In this document: one piece after another, positions 7,485-12,654 of the stretch | How positions within the stretch are numbered: the stretch's first letter is position 1 | Layout: each line of letters opens with the position of its first letter | NCBI GenBank assembly: GCA_016930895.1 | Contig: JAFGFV010000472.1 | Location: 1 to 12,654 of the forward strand | Direction: 5' to 3' | Source: Spirochaetales bacterium | GTDB lineage: Bacteria > Spirochaetota > Spirochaetia > SZUA-6 > DRHE01 | DNA: 12,654 nt | The notes under the pieces: model-generated | The model's input: only the letters and a program-made list of their open reading frames with translations | What the model was told of the DNA's origin: nothing | The model's database searches: none | Program-made: the position numbers and the translations under genes

Positions 7485-9152
7485 GTGAAACGGAAACGTT
7501 GGCTGTTGTTGGGGGGGCTCCTCCTGGCGGCGCTATTGGTGTTCGCGCTGCTGCCGGTGGCCAGCCGGAGGTACAGCATCGAGTTCGACGACGAACGCAT
7601 ACGGGCGAAGCAGGCCTTCCTCAGCGAGCTGGCCCGAATACCCCGCGAGGAGGATCGGCCGAACATCCTGCTGATCCTGGCCGATGATCTCGGCAAGACG
7701 GACCTTTCCCTGTACGGCGGGCGGCTGGTGCAGACGGAGCGCATAGACGCGCTGGCACAGCAGGGCGTGCGCTTCACGGACGCCTACTGCACCTCGGCGC
7801 TGTGCTCACCCTCCCGGGCGGCGATGCTCACCGGCCGCTACCAGCAGCGCTTCGGCTACGAGCTGCAGCCCGCCACCCGGTATCCCCGCAACCGCCTGGA
7901 GTACCTGATCTACAAGTACCTGCTGCCGCTCGGGTACTGGAAGGTGGCGGAGCTGGCCGTGCCCCGGGCCGAAGACATGGCCCGGCAGGGCCTGCCCCCC
8001 TCGGAGATCACCCTGTCCGAGCTCCTGGTGGCCGCCGGCTACCGGACCGCCCTGATCGGCAAGTGGCATCTCGGCCACAACGAGCCCTTCCTGCCCAACG
8101 AGCGGGGGTTCGAGCACCACTACGGGTTCTACGAAGCCTTCACCCTGTACGACGACGTCGATGATCCTGACATCGTGAATGCCCCCCTGGATGAGTTTTC
8201 GGACCGGTACCAGAGGTCCCAGGGCCGCAGCGGCACCAGTGCGATTCGGGTGAACGACGTGATCGTGGAGGAGGAAGGCTACCTGACCGACCGGATCGCC
8301 GAGGAGGCCATCGGCTTCCTGGAGCGCAGCGCCGCGGGCGCCTCTGCAGACGGGGCCGCTGAACCCTTCTTCCTCTACGTGTCCTTCAGCGCTCCGCACG
8401 TGCCGTTCCAGGCCAAGCTCGAGGACTACGAGCGCTTCTCACACGTGAAGGACCACACCAAGCGGGTCTACGGGGCCATGATCTACTCGCTCGACCAGGC
8501 GGTGGGCAGGATCCTCGATCGACTGGCGGAGCTGGGGCTGGAGGAGGAGACCCTGGTCGTCTTCGGCAGCGACAACGGCGGGGCTTTTCACACCGGGGCC
8601 ACGGACAACGCCCCGCTCAAGGGCGGCAAGTTTACCCAGTTCGAGGGCGGAGTCAACGTGCCGATGCTCATGCGCTGGCCCGGCGTGATCCCCGCCGGCC
8701 GCGTTTACCAAGGGACAGTGAGCCTCCTGGACGTCTTTGCCACCGCGGCGGGGGCTGCCCGCTGCCCCCTGCCCGCGGACCGGGTGATCGACGGCAGGGA
8801 CCTGCGCCCGCATCTGAGCCAGGGGTCCCCCGAAGGGCCTCGTGAGCAGCCCCAGGAAGGGGCCCAGGAGGAGCCGCACCCGACCGTCTTGTGGCGGGCC
8901 CTGTACAGCAAGGCGGTGCGGGCGGGAAACTGGAAGATGCTCCTGAACGCGCAGACCGGGGCAGCGGTGCTCTACGACCTGGAGAGCGACCCCGGGGAGC
9001 ACCGCAACCTGGCCGCGCAGCACCCGGAGAAGGTGCGAGAGCTGAAGGAGATCCTGGAGGCCTGGGAGGAGGGACTGGTTCCTCCCCTGTGGCCGCGGGT
9101 CATGGACTTCGAGGTCACCATCGACGGAGAGGTGTTTCGCTTCGCGATCTGA
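7485..9152 (+). CDS. Membrane-anchored sulfatase (formylglycine-dependent, type I)
   Basis: This 555-residue enzyme is predicted to cleave sulfate esters from a carbohydrate or other substrate outside the cytoplasm. Residues 1-27 form a signal anchor or uncleaved signal (KRKR then a hydrophobic core). The alkaline-phosphatase-fold sulfatase core begins with the metal ligands in NILLILADDLG (60-70; D67, D68). The modification motif CSPSRAAMLTGR (107-118) has C107 in the C-x-P-x-R context needed for conversion to formylglycine. IGKWHLG (191-197), APHVPF (303-308), GSDNGG (361-366) and GGKFTQFEGG (380-389) supply the remaining sulfate and metal contacts. A Glu/Pro/Gln-rich linker (about 446-466) interrupts the C-terminal part. 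Substrate cannot be read from sequence. No sulfatase-maturing enzyme is in the window, so it must be encoded elsewhere. The start is GTG with GGAG 7 bases upstream. Confidence 0.93.
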   Translation: MKRKRWLLLGGLLLAALLVFALLPVASRRYSIEFDDERIRAKQAFLSELARIPREEDRPNILLILADDLGKTDLSLYGGRLVQTERIDALAQQGVRFTDAYCTSALCSPSRAAMLTGRYQQRFGYELQPATRYPRNRLEYLIYKYLLPLGYWKVAELAVPRAEDMARQGLPPSEITLSELLVAAGYRTALIGKWHLGHNEPFLPNERGFEHHYGFYEAFTLYDDVDDPDIVNAPLDEFSDRYQRSQGRSGTSAIRVNDVIVEEEGYLTDRIAEEAIGFLERSAAGASADGAAEPFFLYVSFSAPHVPFQAKLEDYERFSHVKDHTKRVYGAMIYSLDQAVGRILDRLAELGLEEETLVVFGSDNGGAFHTGATDNAPLKGGKFTQFEGGVNVPMLMRWPGVIPAGRVYQGTVSLLDVFATAAGAARCPLPADRVIDGRDLRPHLSQGSPEGPREQPQEGAQEEPHPTVLWRALYSKAVRAGNWKMLLNAQTGAAVLYDLESDPGEHRNLAAQHPEKVRELKEILEAWEEGLVPPLWPRVMDFEVTIDGEVFRFAI

Positions 9153-9204
9153 GCTCCAAGGGGGAACAGGGCAGCCCGGGACTCAGCGGCGTCGAACCCG
9201 ACGG

Positions 9205-10461
9205 TCAGGGCAGGTCGGGCAGGCCGGGGAACGGAGGGAGCAGCCCGTAGCGGAGCTTGAGCCTCAGCACCCGCCGCACCCCGCGGTCGATATCCCTTTC
9301 GCGGAGCAGGCCCTCGCGCAGCAGGGCCAGGACCTCGGCCTTCAGCTCCTCCAGCTCGTAGGTGCTGTGGACCAGGATCAGGTCCACGCCGCCGCGTAGC
9401 TGCAGCAGCAGGCTCTCCCGGACCGAGAAGTTGCGGGACAGCGCCCCCATGGCCATCCCGTCGGAAATCACCACCCCCCGGAAGCGGAACTCCCTCCGCA
9501 GAAGGTCCCGCAGGAAGACTTGCGAGAGGGTCACCGGATAGTCGGGGTCGATGGCGGGAAACAGGACGTGCGCGGTCATGACCGCCTCCGCCCCGGCGGC
9601 GATGGCCTCGCGGAACGGCAGGAAGTCCCGCTCCATCAGCAGGCTCTTGGGCATCTCCACCACCGGAAGCCTTCCGTGGGAATCCACGGTGGAGCTTCCG
9701 TGACCGGGGAAGTGCTTGATCACGGGGATGACCCCCCCGAGCCGGGCGCCCTCGAGGTACGCCTCCGCGAGGGCGGCGACTGCCTGCGGGTCCTCCCCGA
9801 AGGAGCGGTCGCCGATGATGGTACAGTCCGCGGCGCCGTACAGGTCGAGCACGGGGGCGAAGTTCATGGTGCAGCCGAGGGCGCGCAGCTCCCGGGCGGT
9901 CAGATAGGCGGCGGAGAGGACGTAGCCCGGGTCGGCGTACCGCCCCCAGTGGTGGGCGGCGGCGAAGCGGGTCATGTCCGGGAAGCGGAAGGCCGCTACC
10001 CGCCCGCCTTCCTGGTCAGCGGCGATCAGGAGCCCCAGCGGCGGGGTCCGCTGCACGGCCAGGCGCTGGAGGCCTCCGGTCAGCCGGACCACCTGCTCCC
10101 GGTCCTCGATGTTCCAGGGGTAGAGGATCACTCCCGCGGGAGACCCCCGGAGGATCAGCTCCCGCGTGGCCTCCGTGAGCTCGGTGCCGCGAATCCAGAG
10201 GATGAAGCGCTCGCCGATCTTCCGCTCCAGGCTCATGGCCCGGAGGGTCCGGCCGACAGCGGCGATCTCCCGGGCGTACGTCCCAGAGTCCACGGGCACC
10301 GGCCCGCTCTGGCGCAGAACCGCCAGGCCGGGACCGAATGAGCCCACGCACCCCGACAGCCACGCCGCCAGGAGCAGCAGGGCCCCGACGCGGAACGCCG
10401 CTGGATGCAGGGTCGGCCGGTGGGGCACGGAAGGACCGCTGTGGGGCGGGTATTTCGTCAC
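9205..10461 (-). CDS. Glycoside hydrolase family 3 lipoprotein, NagZ-type beta-N-acetylhexosaminidase
   Basis: A 418-residue lipoprotein: the hydrophobic stretch from 25 ends in the lipobox LSGC, with C38 as the lipidated residue. The catalytic domain is a GH3 TIM barrel with DQEGGRVA (149-156), RSFGEDP (219-225) and the NagZ signature KHFPGHGSSTVDSH (249-262), where H262 would be the acid/base of the NagZ type. The nucleophile is D334 in VISDGMAMGA. There is no second GH3 domain, as in other short NagZ enzymes. The reaction would be release of terminal beta-linked GlcNAc from peptidoglycan fragments or other glycans outside the cytoplasm. The start is uncertain: GTG 10461 has GGGAAGG just upstream, while GTG 10428 would shorten a long n-region but lacks a Shine-Dalgarno. 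The frame also stays open upstream to 10830, but that is antisense to the next gene. It converges on the sulfatase. Confidence 0.9.
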   Translation of the reverse strand: MTKYPPHSGPSVPHRPTLHPAAFRVGALLLLAAWLSGCVGSFGPGLAVLRQSGPVPVDSGTYAREIAAVGRTLRAMSLERKIGERFILWIRGTELTEATRELILRGSPAGVILYPWNIEDREQVVRLTGGLQRLAVQRTPPLGLLIAADQEGGRVAAFRFPDMTRFAAAHHWGRYADPGYVLSAAYLTARELRALGCTMNFAPVLDLYGAADCTIIGDRSFGEDPQAVAALAEAYLEGARLGGVIPVIKHFPGHGSSTVDSHGRLPVVEMPKSLLMERDFLPFREAIAAGAEAVMTAHVLFPAIDPDYPVTLSQVFLRDLLRREFRFRGVVISDGMAMGALSRNFSVRESLLLQLRGGVDLILVHSTYELEELKAEVLALLREGLLRERDIDRGVRRVLRLKLRYGLLPPFPGLPDLP

Positions 10462-10470
10462 GACCTTCCC

Positions 10471-10500
10471 AGCATAGACGCCCGCAGGCGAGGGCGTCAA
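10471..10500 (-). promoter_or_regulatory. sigma70-type promoter of the GH3 gene
   Basis: On the minus strand TTGACG (10500-10495) and TATGCT (10476-10471) are 18 bases apart. The predicted start of transcription, about 10464, is only about 3 bases before the GTG at 10461. Either the mRNA is nearly leaderless, or translation begins at GTG 10428. Confidence 0.6.
10477..10498. promoter_or_regulatory. Inverted repeat filling the GH3 promoter spacer, possible operator
   Basis: GACGCCC (10477-10483) and GGGCGTC (10492-10498) are perfect 7-bp inverted arms separated by 8 bases. The 22-bp dyad fills the spacer between the -35 and -10 boxes of the GH3 promoter, a classic place for a repressor or for a MerR-type activator. 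No regulator gene lies next to it. Confidence 0.55.
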
Positions 10501-10524
10501 CGCAGCCGGGGTACCGGCTTGGGG

Positions 10525-10553
10525 TTGCAGGGGCGTGCGCTTTGGGGGATAAT
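10525..10553 (+). promoter_or_regulatory. sigma70-type promoter of the helical-repeat lipoprotein operon
   Basis: TTGCAG (10525-10530), an optimal 17-bp spacer and GATAAT (10548-10553). Transcription near 10560 would give a leader of about 80 bases. That leader holds short dyads (GGAG-A-CTCC at 10565-10573 and GGCGG/CCGCC at 10585-10589 and 10606-10610) and ends in GGGAGG (10626-10631), 8 bases before the ATG. Confidence 0.7.
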
Positions 10554-10639
10554 GCTCCCCGAGCGGAGACTCCGGGAGAACTCCGGCGGCTTGCCGGTCG
10601 GCGTTCCGCCTTCTCGACAGACCCAGGGAGGTTAAGCGG

Positions 10640-11317
10640 ATGAAGAAGGTACTGTTTGCCCTCGCGTTGGCCGCGGCCCTGCTGGCGGCTTCTTGTGCCA
10701 CCGCTCCCGAGCCGGAAGAGCCGGTGGAGAAGCCGGTGGAAAAGCCCGTGGAGAAGCCTGCTCCCCCTGACACCAAGGGCGTTGCGCTTCCCGAGCAGGA
10801 GTATTCCCAGGCCAAGGAGCTCAAGAGCAAGGTCGATCGCTACGGCCTCGGGAGCTACGCGCCGGAAGAGTACGCGCAGGCGGAAGCCAAGCTGGCCGAG
10901 GCGGAACAGGCGTACCAGAAGGACAACGCGGCCGCCAAGAAGGCCCTCGACGAAGCGATCCAGGGATACAACAGCGTGATTGCCAAGGGCTTTCCTCTGC
11001 TCGTGGACGAGAGGCGCGCGCAGGCCGATGCCGCCATGGCCCAAGCGGATTCGATCAAGGCCGCGCGGGCGGCGCCGGACGCCTACGCCAGGGCCAAGGC
11101 CAAGTACGACGAAGGGGAGACGGCCCGCCGCGGCGGCGATTACGAAAAGGCCGCTGTAGCCTACGAGCGATCCGTGCCCCTGTTCCAGGATGCGTACGCC
11201 CAGGCCCAGGCCAAGAAGGATCGGGCCGAGCAGTCCATGCGTTCGACCCAGGAGAGCCTGGAGGACGCGGAGGAGCGCGCCAAGACCGGCGACGCCGAGC
11301 TCCAGGGCGCCCAATAA
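10640..11317 (+). CDS. Lipoprotein with two helical repeat units
   Basis: This 225-residue protein starts with a lipoprotein signal (MKKVLFALALAAALLAASC; C19 lipidated, with Ala instead of Leu at -3, which spirochaetes tolerate). A proline/glutamate-rich tether with three VEKP repeats (29-40) follows, then an Ala/Glu/Lys-rich, all-helical body. The body holds a duplicated unit: APEEYAQAEAKLAEAEQAY from 74 and APDAYARAKAKYDEGETARR from 145, each about 42 residues and forming a helical hairpin. The pattern recalls DUF4398-like lipoproteins and TPR-like repeats; I cannot confirm the family. No enzyme motif is present, so a structural or adaptor role at the envelope is most likely. It shares this unit with the protein encoded 21 bases downstream and is clearly co-transcribed with it. 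The ATG has a good Shine-Dalgarno. Confidence 0.85.
   Translation: MKKVLFALALAAALLAASCATAPEPEEPVEKPVEKPVEKPAPPDTKGVALPEQEYSQAKELKSKVDRYGLGSYAPEEYAQAEAKLAEAEQAYQKDNAAAKKALDEAIQGYNSVIAKGFPLLVDERRAQADAAMAQADSIKAARAAPDAYARAKAKYDEGETARRGGDYEKAAVAYERSVPLFQDAYAQAQAKKDRAEQSMRSTQESLEDAEERAKTGDAELQGAQ
10724..10759 (+). repeat. Three 12-bp coding repeats (VEKP) in the lipoprotein tether
   Basis: Three consecutive 12-bp units (GTGGAGAAGCCG and two near copies) encode VEKP three times. Such units change number easily by slippage, so the tether length, which sets the distance between the lipid anchor and the helical body, may vary between strains. Confidence 0.85.
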
Positions 11318-11338
11318 AGGAAAGGGGAGAGGTGTAAC

Positions 11339-11791
11339 ATGAAACGAGGCATCATCTTCATCGTGGTTCTGGCCTTCGTCGTCTTCTCCGCTCTCAGCGC
11401 CGGCGCCCAGTCCCTGCTGGACAACCCCGACTACAAGAAGGCCCAGGAGCTGCAGCGGCAGTCGGAGCGGGCTTACGCGGAAGGGGACTACGACAAGGCC
11501 TTCGAGTACGCCGAAGAGGCCAAGCTGTACATCCAGCGTTCCAACGAGTATGTGACGCGGCGGGTGCTGACGTACCGGGCCAACAGCTGGCTCAAGCGGG
11601 CCATGTCGCGGGTCAACTACTTCAAGTCCGTGGGGGTCGATCCCCAGTATGCGGGGGTGTTCGCCCGGGCTCAGGCCGACCTGGCTCTCGCGCAGGAGAG
11701 CTTCGACGCCGGAGCCTACGAGGAGAGCATGACCTATTCCCAGAAGGTCCTGAGCGACCTCGAGGGGGTCTCCGCCGCCGCCCGCAAATAG
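11339..11791 (+). CDS. Small secreted helical-repeat protein
   Basis: This 150-residue protein has a cleavable Sec signal (likely cut after AGA, residue 23) and no lipobox, so it is periplasmic or exported. The mature part is all-helical. Residues 29-66 (from NPDYKKAQELQ, with AYAEGDYDKAFEYAEEAK) look like a TPR-type helical pair. Residues 101-141 (DPQYAGVFARAQADLALAQE, then SFDAGAYEESMTYSQ) repeat the pattern. Between them is the segment WLKRAMSRVNYFKSVG. The units resemble those in the lipoprotein encoded just upstream. From memory it also resembles N-terminal parts of some spirochaetal envelope proteins (TmpB- or LysM-type); that is unverified. ATG 11339 has a strong GGGGAGAGGTG upstream, 21 bases after the preceding stop. 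Function unknown. Confidence 0.85.
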   Translation: MKRGIIFIVVLAFVVFSALSAGAQSLLDNPDYKKAQELQRQSERAYAEGDYDKAFEYAEEAKLYIQRSNEYVTRRVLTYRANSWLKRAMSRVNYFKSVGVDPQYAGVFARAQADLALAQESFDAGAYEESMTYSQKVLSDLEGVSAAARK

Positions 11792-11861
11792 CCGGGAACG
11801 GCCGCATCAGCAAGCGGACCCTGTTTCCGCTCCCGCCGGCTCGTGATCGCATCATCCGCCG

Positions 11862-11891
11862 GGGCCCGGAGACAGGGCCCGCCTTTTTTTT
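11862..11891 (+). terminator. Intrinsic terminator of the helical-repeat operon
   Basis: GGGCCC (11862-11867) pairs with GGGCCC (11875-11880) across a 7-base loop, followed by GCC and eight T residues (11884-11891). A second stem, AGCGGA (11813-11818) with TCCGCT (11826-11831), lies between the stop codon and the terminator. The T-tract is only on the plus strand, so this serves the rightward operon and not the converging gene. Confidence 0.8.
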
Positions 11892-11902
11892 GTCGGCCGG
11901 CG

Positions 11903-12346
11903 TTAGTCCAGCGAGACGATCTTGTCCGGCGAGATCTCGCGCACGAAGATGTCGGTGTAGCGTTCCGAGGAGCTGACCGAATGCCCGTGAGGGAAGTACG
12001 TGTCGGCGAAGAAGAACATCAGGTCGCTCATGTCGGCGTAGGACTCGACCACGGCGTAGCGGTAGTAGCAGTCGTACTTCTCCAGGATCTCCTTCCTCCG
12101 CGGGTCCTCCTCGAGGGTCGCGTCCGTGGCCTTGCGCAGCCAGTTGCGCAGGCCTCCGTACCAGGCCTTGGACACGAAGAAGAGATTCAGGCTCTTGTGC
12201 TCGTCCATGTAGTACAGCTCGAAGATGCCGGCGACCGACGGGACCTTGCGGATGATCTCGTAGCGGTCCGCCTTGGCGAGCGGGGACCAGAACAGGGTGT
12301 AGTAGACGTTCTCCTGGTCGACCTCTTTGTTGATCCTGCCTTGCAT
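11903..12346 (-). CDS. Small aromatic-rich hypothetical protein
   Basis: A 147-residue protein without signal peptide or membrane helix, hence probably cytoplasmic. I do not recognise it. It is rich in Tyr, Phe and Trp: VYYTLFWSPL (14-23), IFELYYMDEHKSLNLFF (41-57), KAWYGGLRNWLRK (60-72), YDCYYRYAVVESYADMSDL (91-109) and FFFADTYFPH (111-120). Alternating aromatic and charged residues suggest a compact alpha/beta fold, possibly ligand- or partner-binding, with no catalytic motif visible. Coding quality is good to the last residue (ISPDKIVSLD). I choose ATG 12346, preceded by GGGGGG, over the open frame that continues to 12505, because a promoter lies in that extension and its translation is Pro/Arg-rich and unlike the rest. 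It converges on the helical-repeat operon. Confidence 0.75.
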   Translation of the reverse strand: MQGRINKEVDQENVYYTLFWSPLAKADRYEIIRKVPSVAGIFELYYMDEHKSLNLFFVSKAWYGGLRNWLRKATDATLEEDPRRKEILEKYDCYYRYAVVESYADMSDLMFFFADTYFPHGHSVSSSERYTDIFVREISPDKIVSLD

Positions 12347-12355
12347 AGGCCCCCC

Positions 12356-12384
12356 ATTGTATGCGGATTGATCCGGGGGGGCAA
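12356..12384 (-). promoter_or_regulatory. sigma70-type promoter of the aromatic-rich gene, with a dyad in its spacer
   Basis: On the minus strand TTGCCC (12384-12379) and TACAAT (12361-12356) are exactly 17 bases apart. The spacer contains the dyad CGGAT-N2-ATCCG (12364-12375). Only 9 bases separate the -10 box from the ATG, so the mRNA would have a leader of about 3 bases. Confidence 0.6.
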
Positions 12385-12389
12385 GCGGG

Positions 12390-12409
12390 ATCCGGGCGGG
12401 AGCCCGGAT
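12390..12409. promoter_or_regulatory. Perfect inverted repeat upstream of the aromatic-rich gene
   Basis: ATCCGGGC (12390-12397) and GCCCGGAT (12402-12409) are perfect 8-bp arms around GGGA. It lies just upstream of the -35 box and is built from the same CGGAT/ATCCG half-sites as the neighbouring dyads. It could be an operator or the stem of a hairpin; no T-tract follows on either strand. Confidence 0.65.
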
Positions 12410-12545
12410 TACCGATCTGTAAGGGTGTACCCGCCAACCACGGATCCGTAAGCCCCGGGGCTCCGCCGGCCGGGCGGCGGACGGAGCCGAGCTGTGCAAC
12501 TCCATGGGTCAGAGCAAAATAGAAGATCCCTGCAGATGAAGGATT

Positions 12546-12561
12546 TGGCACGCCGCTTGTA
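12546..12561 (+). promoter_or_regulatory. Possible sigma54 (-24/-12) promoter
   Basis: TGGCACG-N4-TTGTA matches the sigma54 consensus TGGCACG-N4-TTGCW at all specified bases but one. The mismatch is the C of the normally invariant -12 GC, so this is weak. The first downstream reading frame is only 28 codons, so any target would lie past the window. Confidence 0.25.
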
Positions 12562-12580
12562 TATAGAATGGTGAAGGGCC

Positions 12581-12597
12581 GGATGCCGAAGGCATCC
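12581..12597. other. Stable mini-hairpin near the right edge
   Basis: GGATGCC (12581-12587) and GGCATCC (12591-12597) form a perfect 7-bp stem with a GAA loop closed by C-G, a loop type known to be very stable. A second dyad, CCGTC-GTT-GACGG (12642-12654), ends exactly at the window edge and may extend. Neither has a T-tract. They could belong to a leader RNA, a terminator or a dispersed repeat. Confidence 0.5.
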
Positions 12598-12654
12598 ACT
12601 ATTCAAAAGGTTTCATCCTACTTTCCTACCAGGCAGCTCCTCCGTCGTTGACGG

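Larger units (their letters stand above)
12410..12654. other. Non-coding right end with hairpins, no supported gene
   Basis: I see no convincing coding region here. It holds a 10-bp palindrome ACGGATCCGT (12440-12449), a direct repeat pair (CCGATCTGTAAG at 12412-12423 and CGGATCCGTAAG at 12441-12452), and a GC-rich hairpin GGCTCCG/CGGAGCC (12459-12465 and 12482-12488). From about 12500 it becomes clearly more AT-rich than the genes, as expected for a control region. A 28-codon frame from 12568 is probably chance. Confidence 0.55.

Noticed and set aside
9190..9203. Small hairpin CGTCG-AACC-CGACG between the convergent sulfatase and GH3 genes
   Set aside because: The stem is only 5 bp with no T-tract on either strand, so I do not call it a terminator.
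10462..10830. N-terminal extension of the GH3 protein containing FSTG repeats
   Set aside because: The repeats are the reverse complement of the VEKP repeats in the lipoprotein gene. The promoter and lipoprotein signal place the start at 10461 or 10428.
12347..12505. N-terminal extension of the aromatic-rich protein
   Set aside because: It overlaps a promoter and palindromes, and its translation is Pro/Arg/Ala-rich, unlike the aromatic-rich body.
12568..12651. 28-codon rightward frame at the right end
   Set aside because: Short, no Shine-Dalgarno, and it runs through a hairpin; no support for translation.

Overview
The window is very GC-rich DNA, with codon third positions almost always G or C. 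It is typical bacterial chromosome: dense genes, ATG and GTG starts, purine-rich Shine-Dalgarno sequences, lipoprotein signal peptides and sigma70-like promoters. Two lipoprotein signals and a periplasmic binding protein point to a bacterium with a developed cell envelope. The binding protein's mature N-terminus (AGEKE) and the pair of small helical-repeat envelope proteins on the right remind me of GC-rich spirochaetes. That placement is inference, not proof.

Left part (1-5750). A glycosyltransferase of the GT-B/UGT type runs leftward off the window edge from a GTG start. A divergent control region (750-942) holds five 11-bp tandem repeats directly upstream of a good sigma70 promoter. Rightward from it runs a complete four-gene BMP-family ABC importer: periplasmic binding protein, double-domain ATPase and two different permeases. 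The order matches the nupNOPQ/yufNOPQ type of purine nucleoside importer. A strong hairpin separates the binding-protein gene from the other three. The ATPase and first permease overlap by 4 bp and the second permease starts 2 bp after the first one stops.

Middle (5777-10461). A 520-residue leftward gene carries an HPr-like phosphocarrier domain, with the conserved histidine, inside a much larger protein of unknown function. Diverging from it is a membrane-anchored formylglycine-type sulfatase. Converging on the sulfatase is a glycoside hydrolase family 3 lipoprotein with the NagZ signature. Sulfatase and hexosaminidase could act together on sulfated GlcNAc-containing glycans (inference).

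Right part (10462-12654). Divergent promoters separate the GH3 gene from a two-gene operon: a lipoprotein and a small secreted protein that share a helical repeat unit beginning with a P-x-Y or P-x-x-Y pattern. The operon ends in an intrinsic terminator with a T8 tract. Converging on it is a small aromatic-rich hypothetical gene. Its upstream region is unusually rich in CGGAT/ATCCG half-sites, several arranged as palindromes. The last 150 bases hold no gene I can support, but contain hairpins and a weak sigma54-like site.

I see no CRISPR array, tRNA, rRNA, insertion sequence or phage gene. The most unusual items are the HPr-domain protein, the phased 11-bp repeats before the importer, the shared-repeat envelope protein pair, and promoter dyads lying inside the -35/-10 spacers of two genes.
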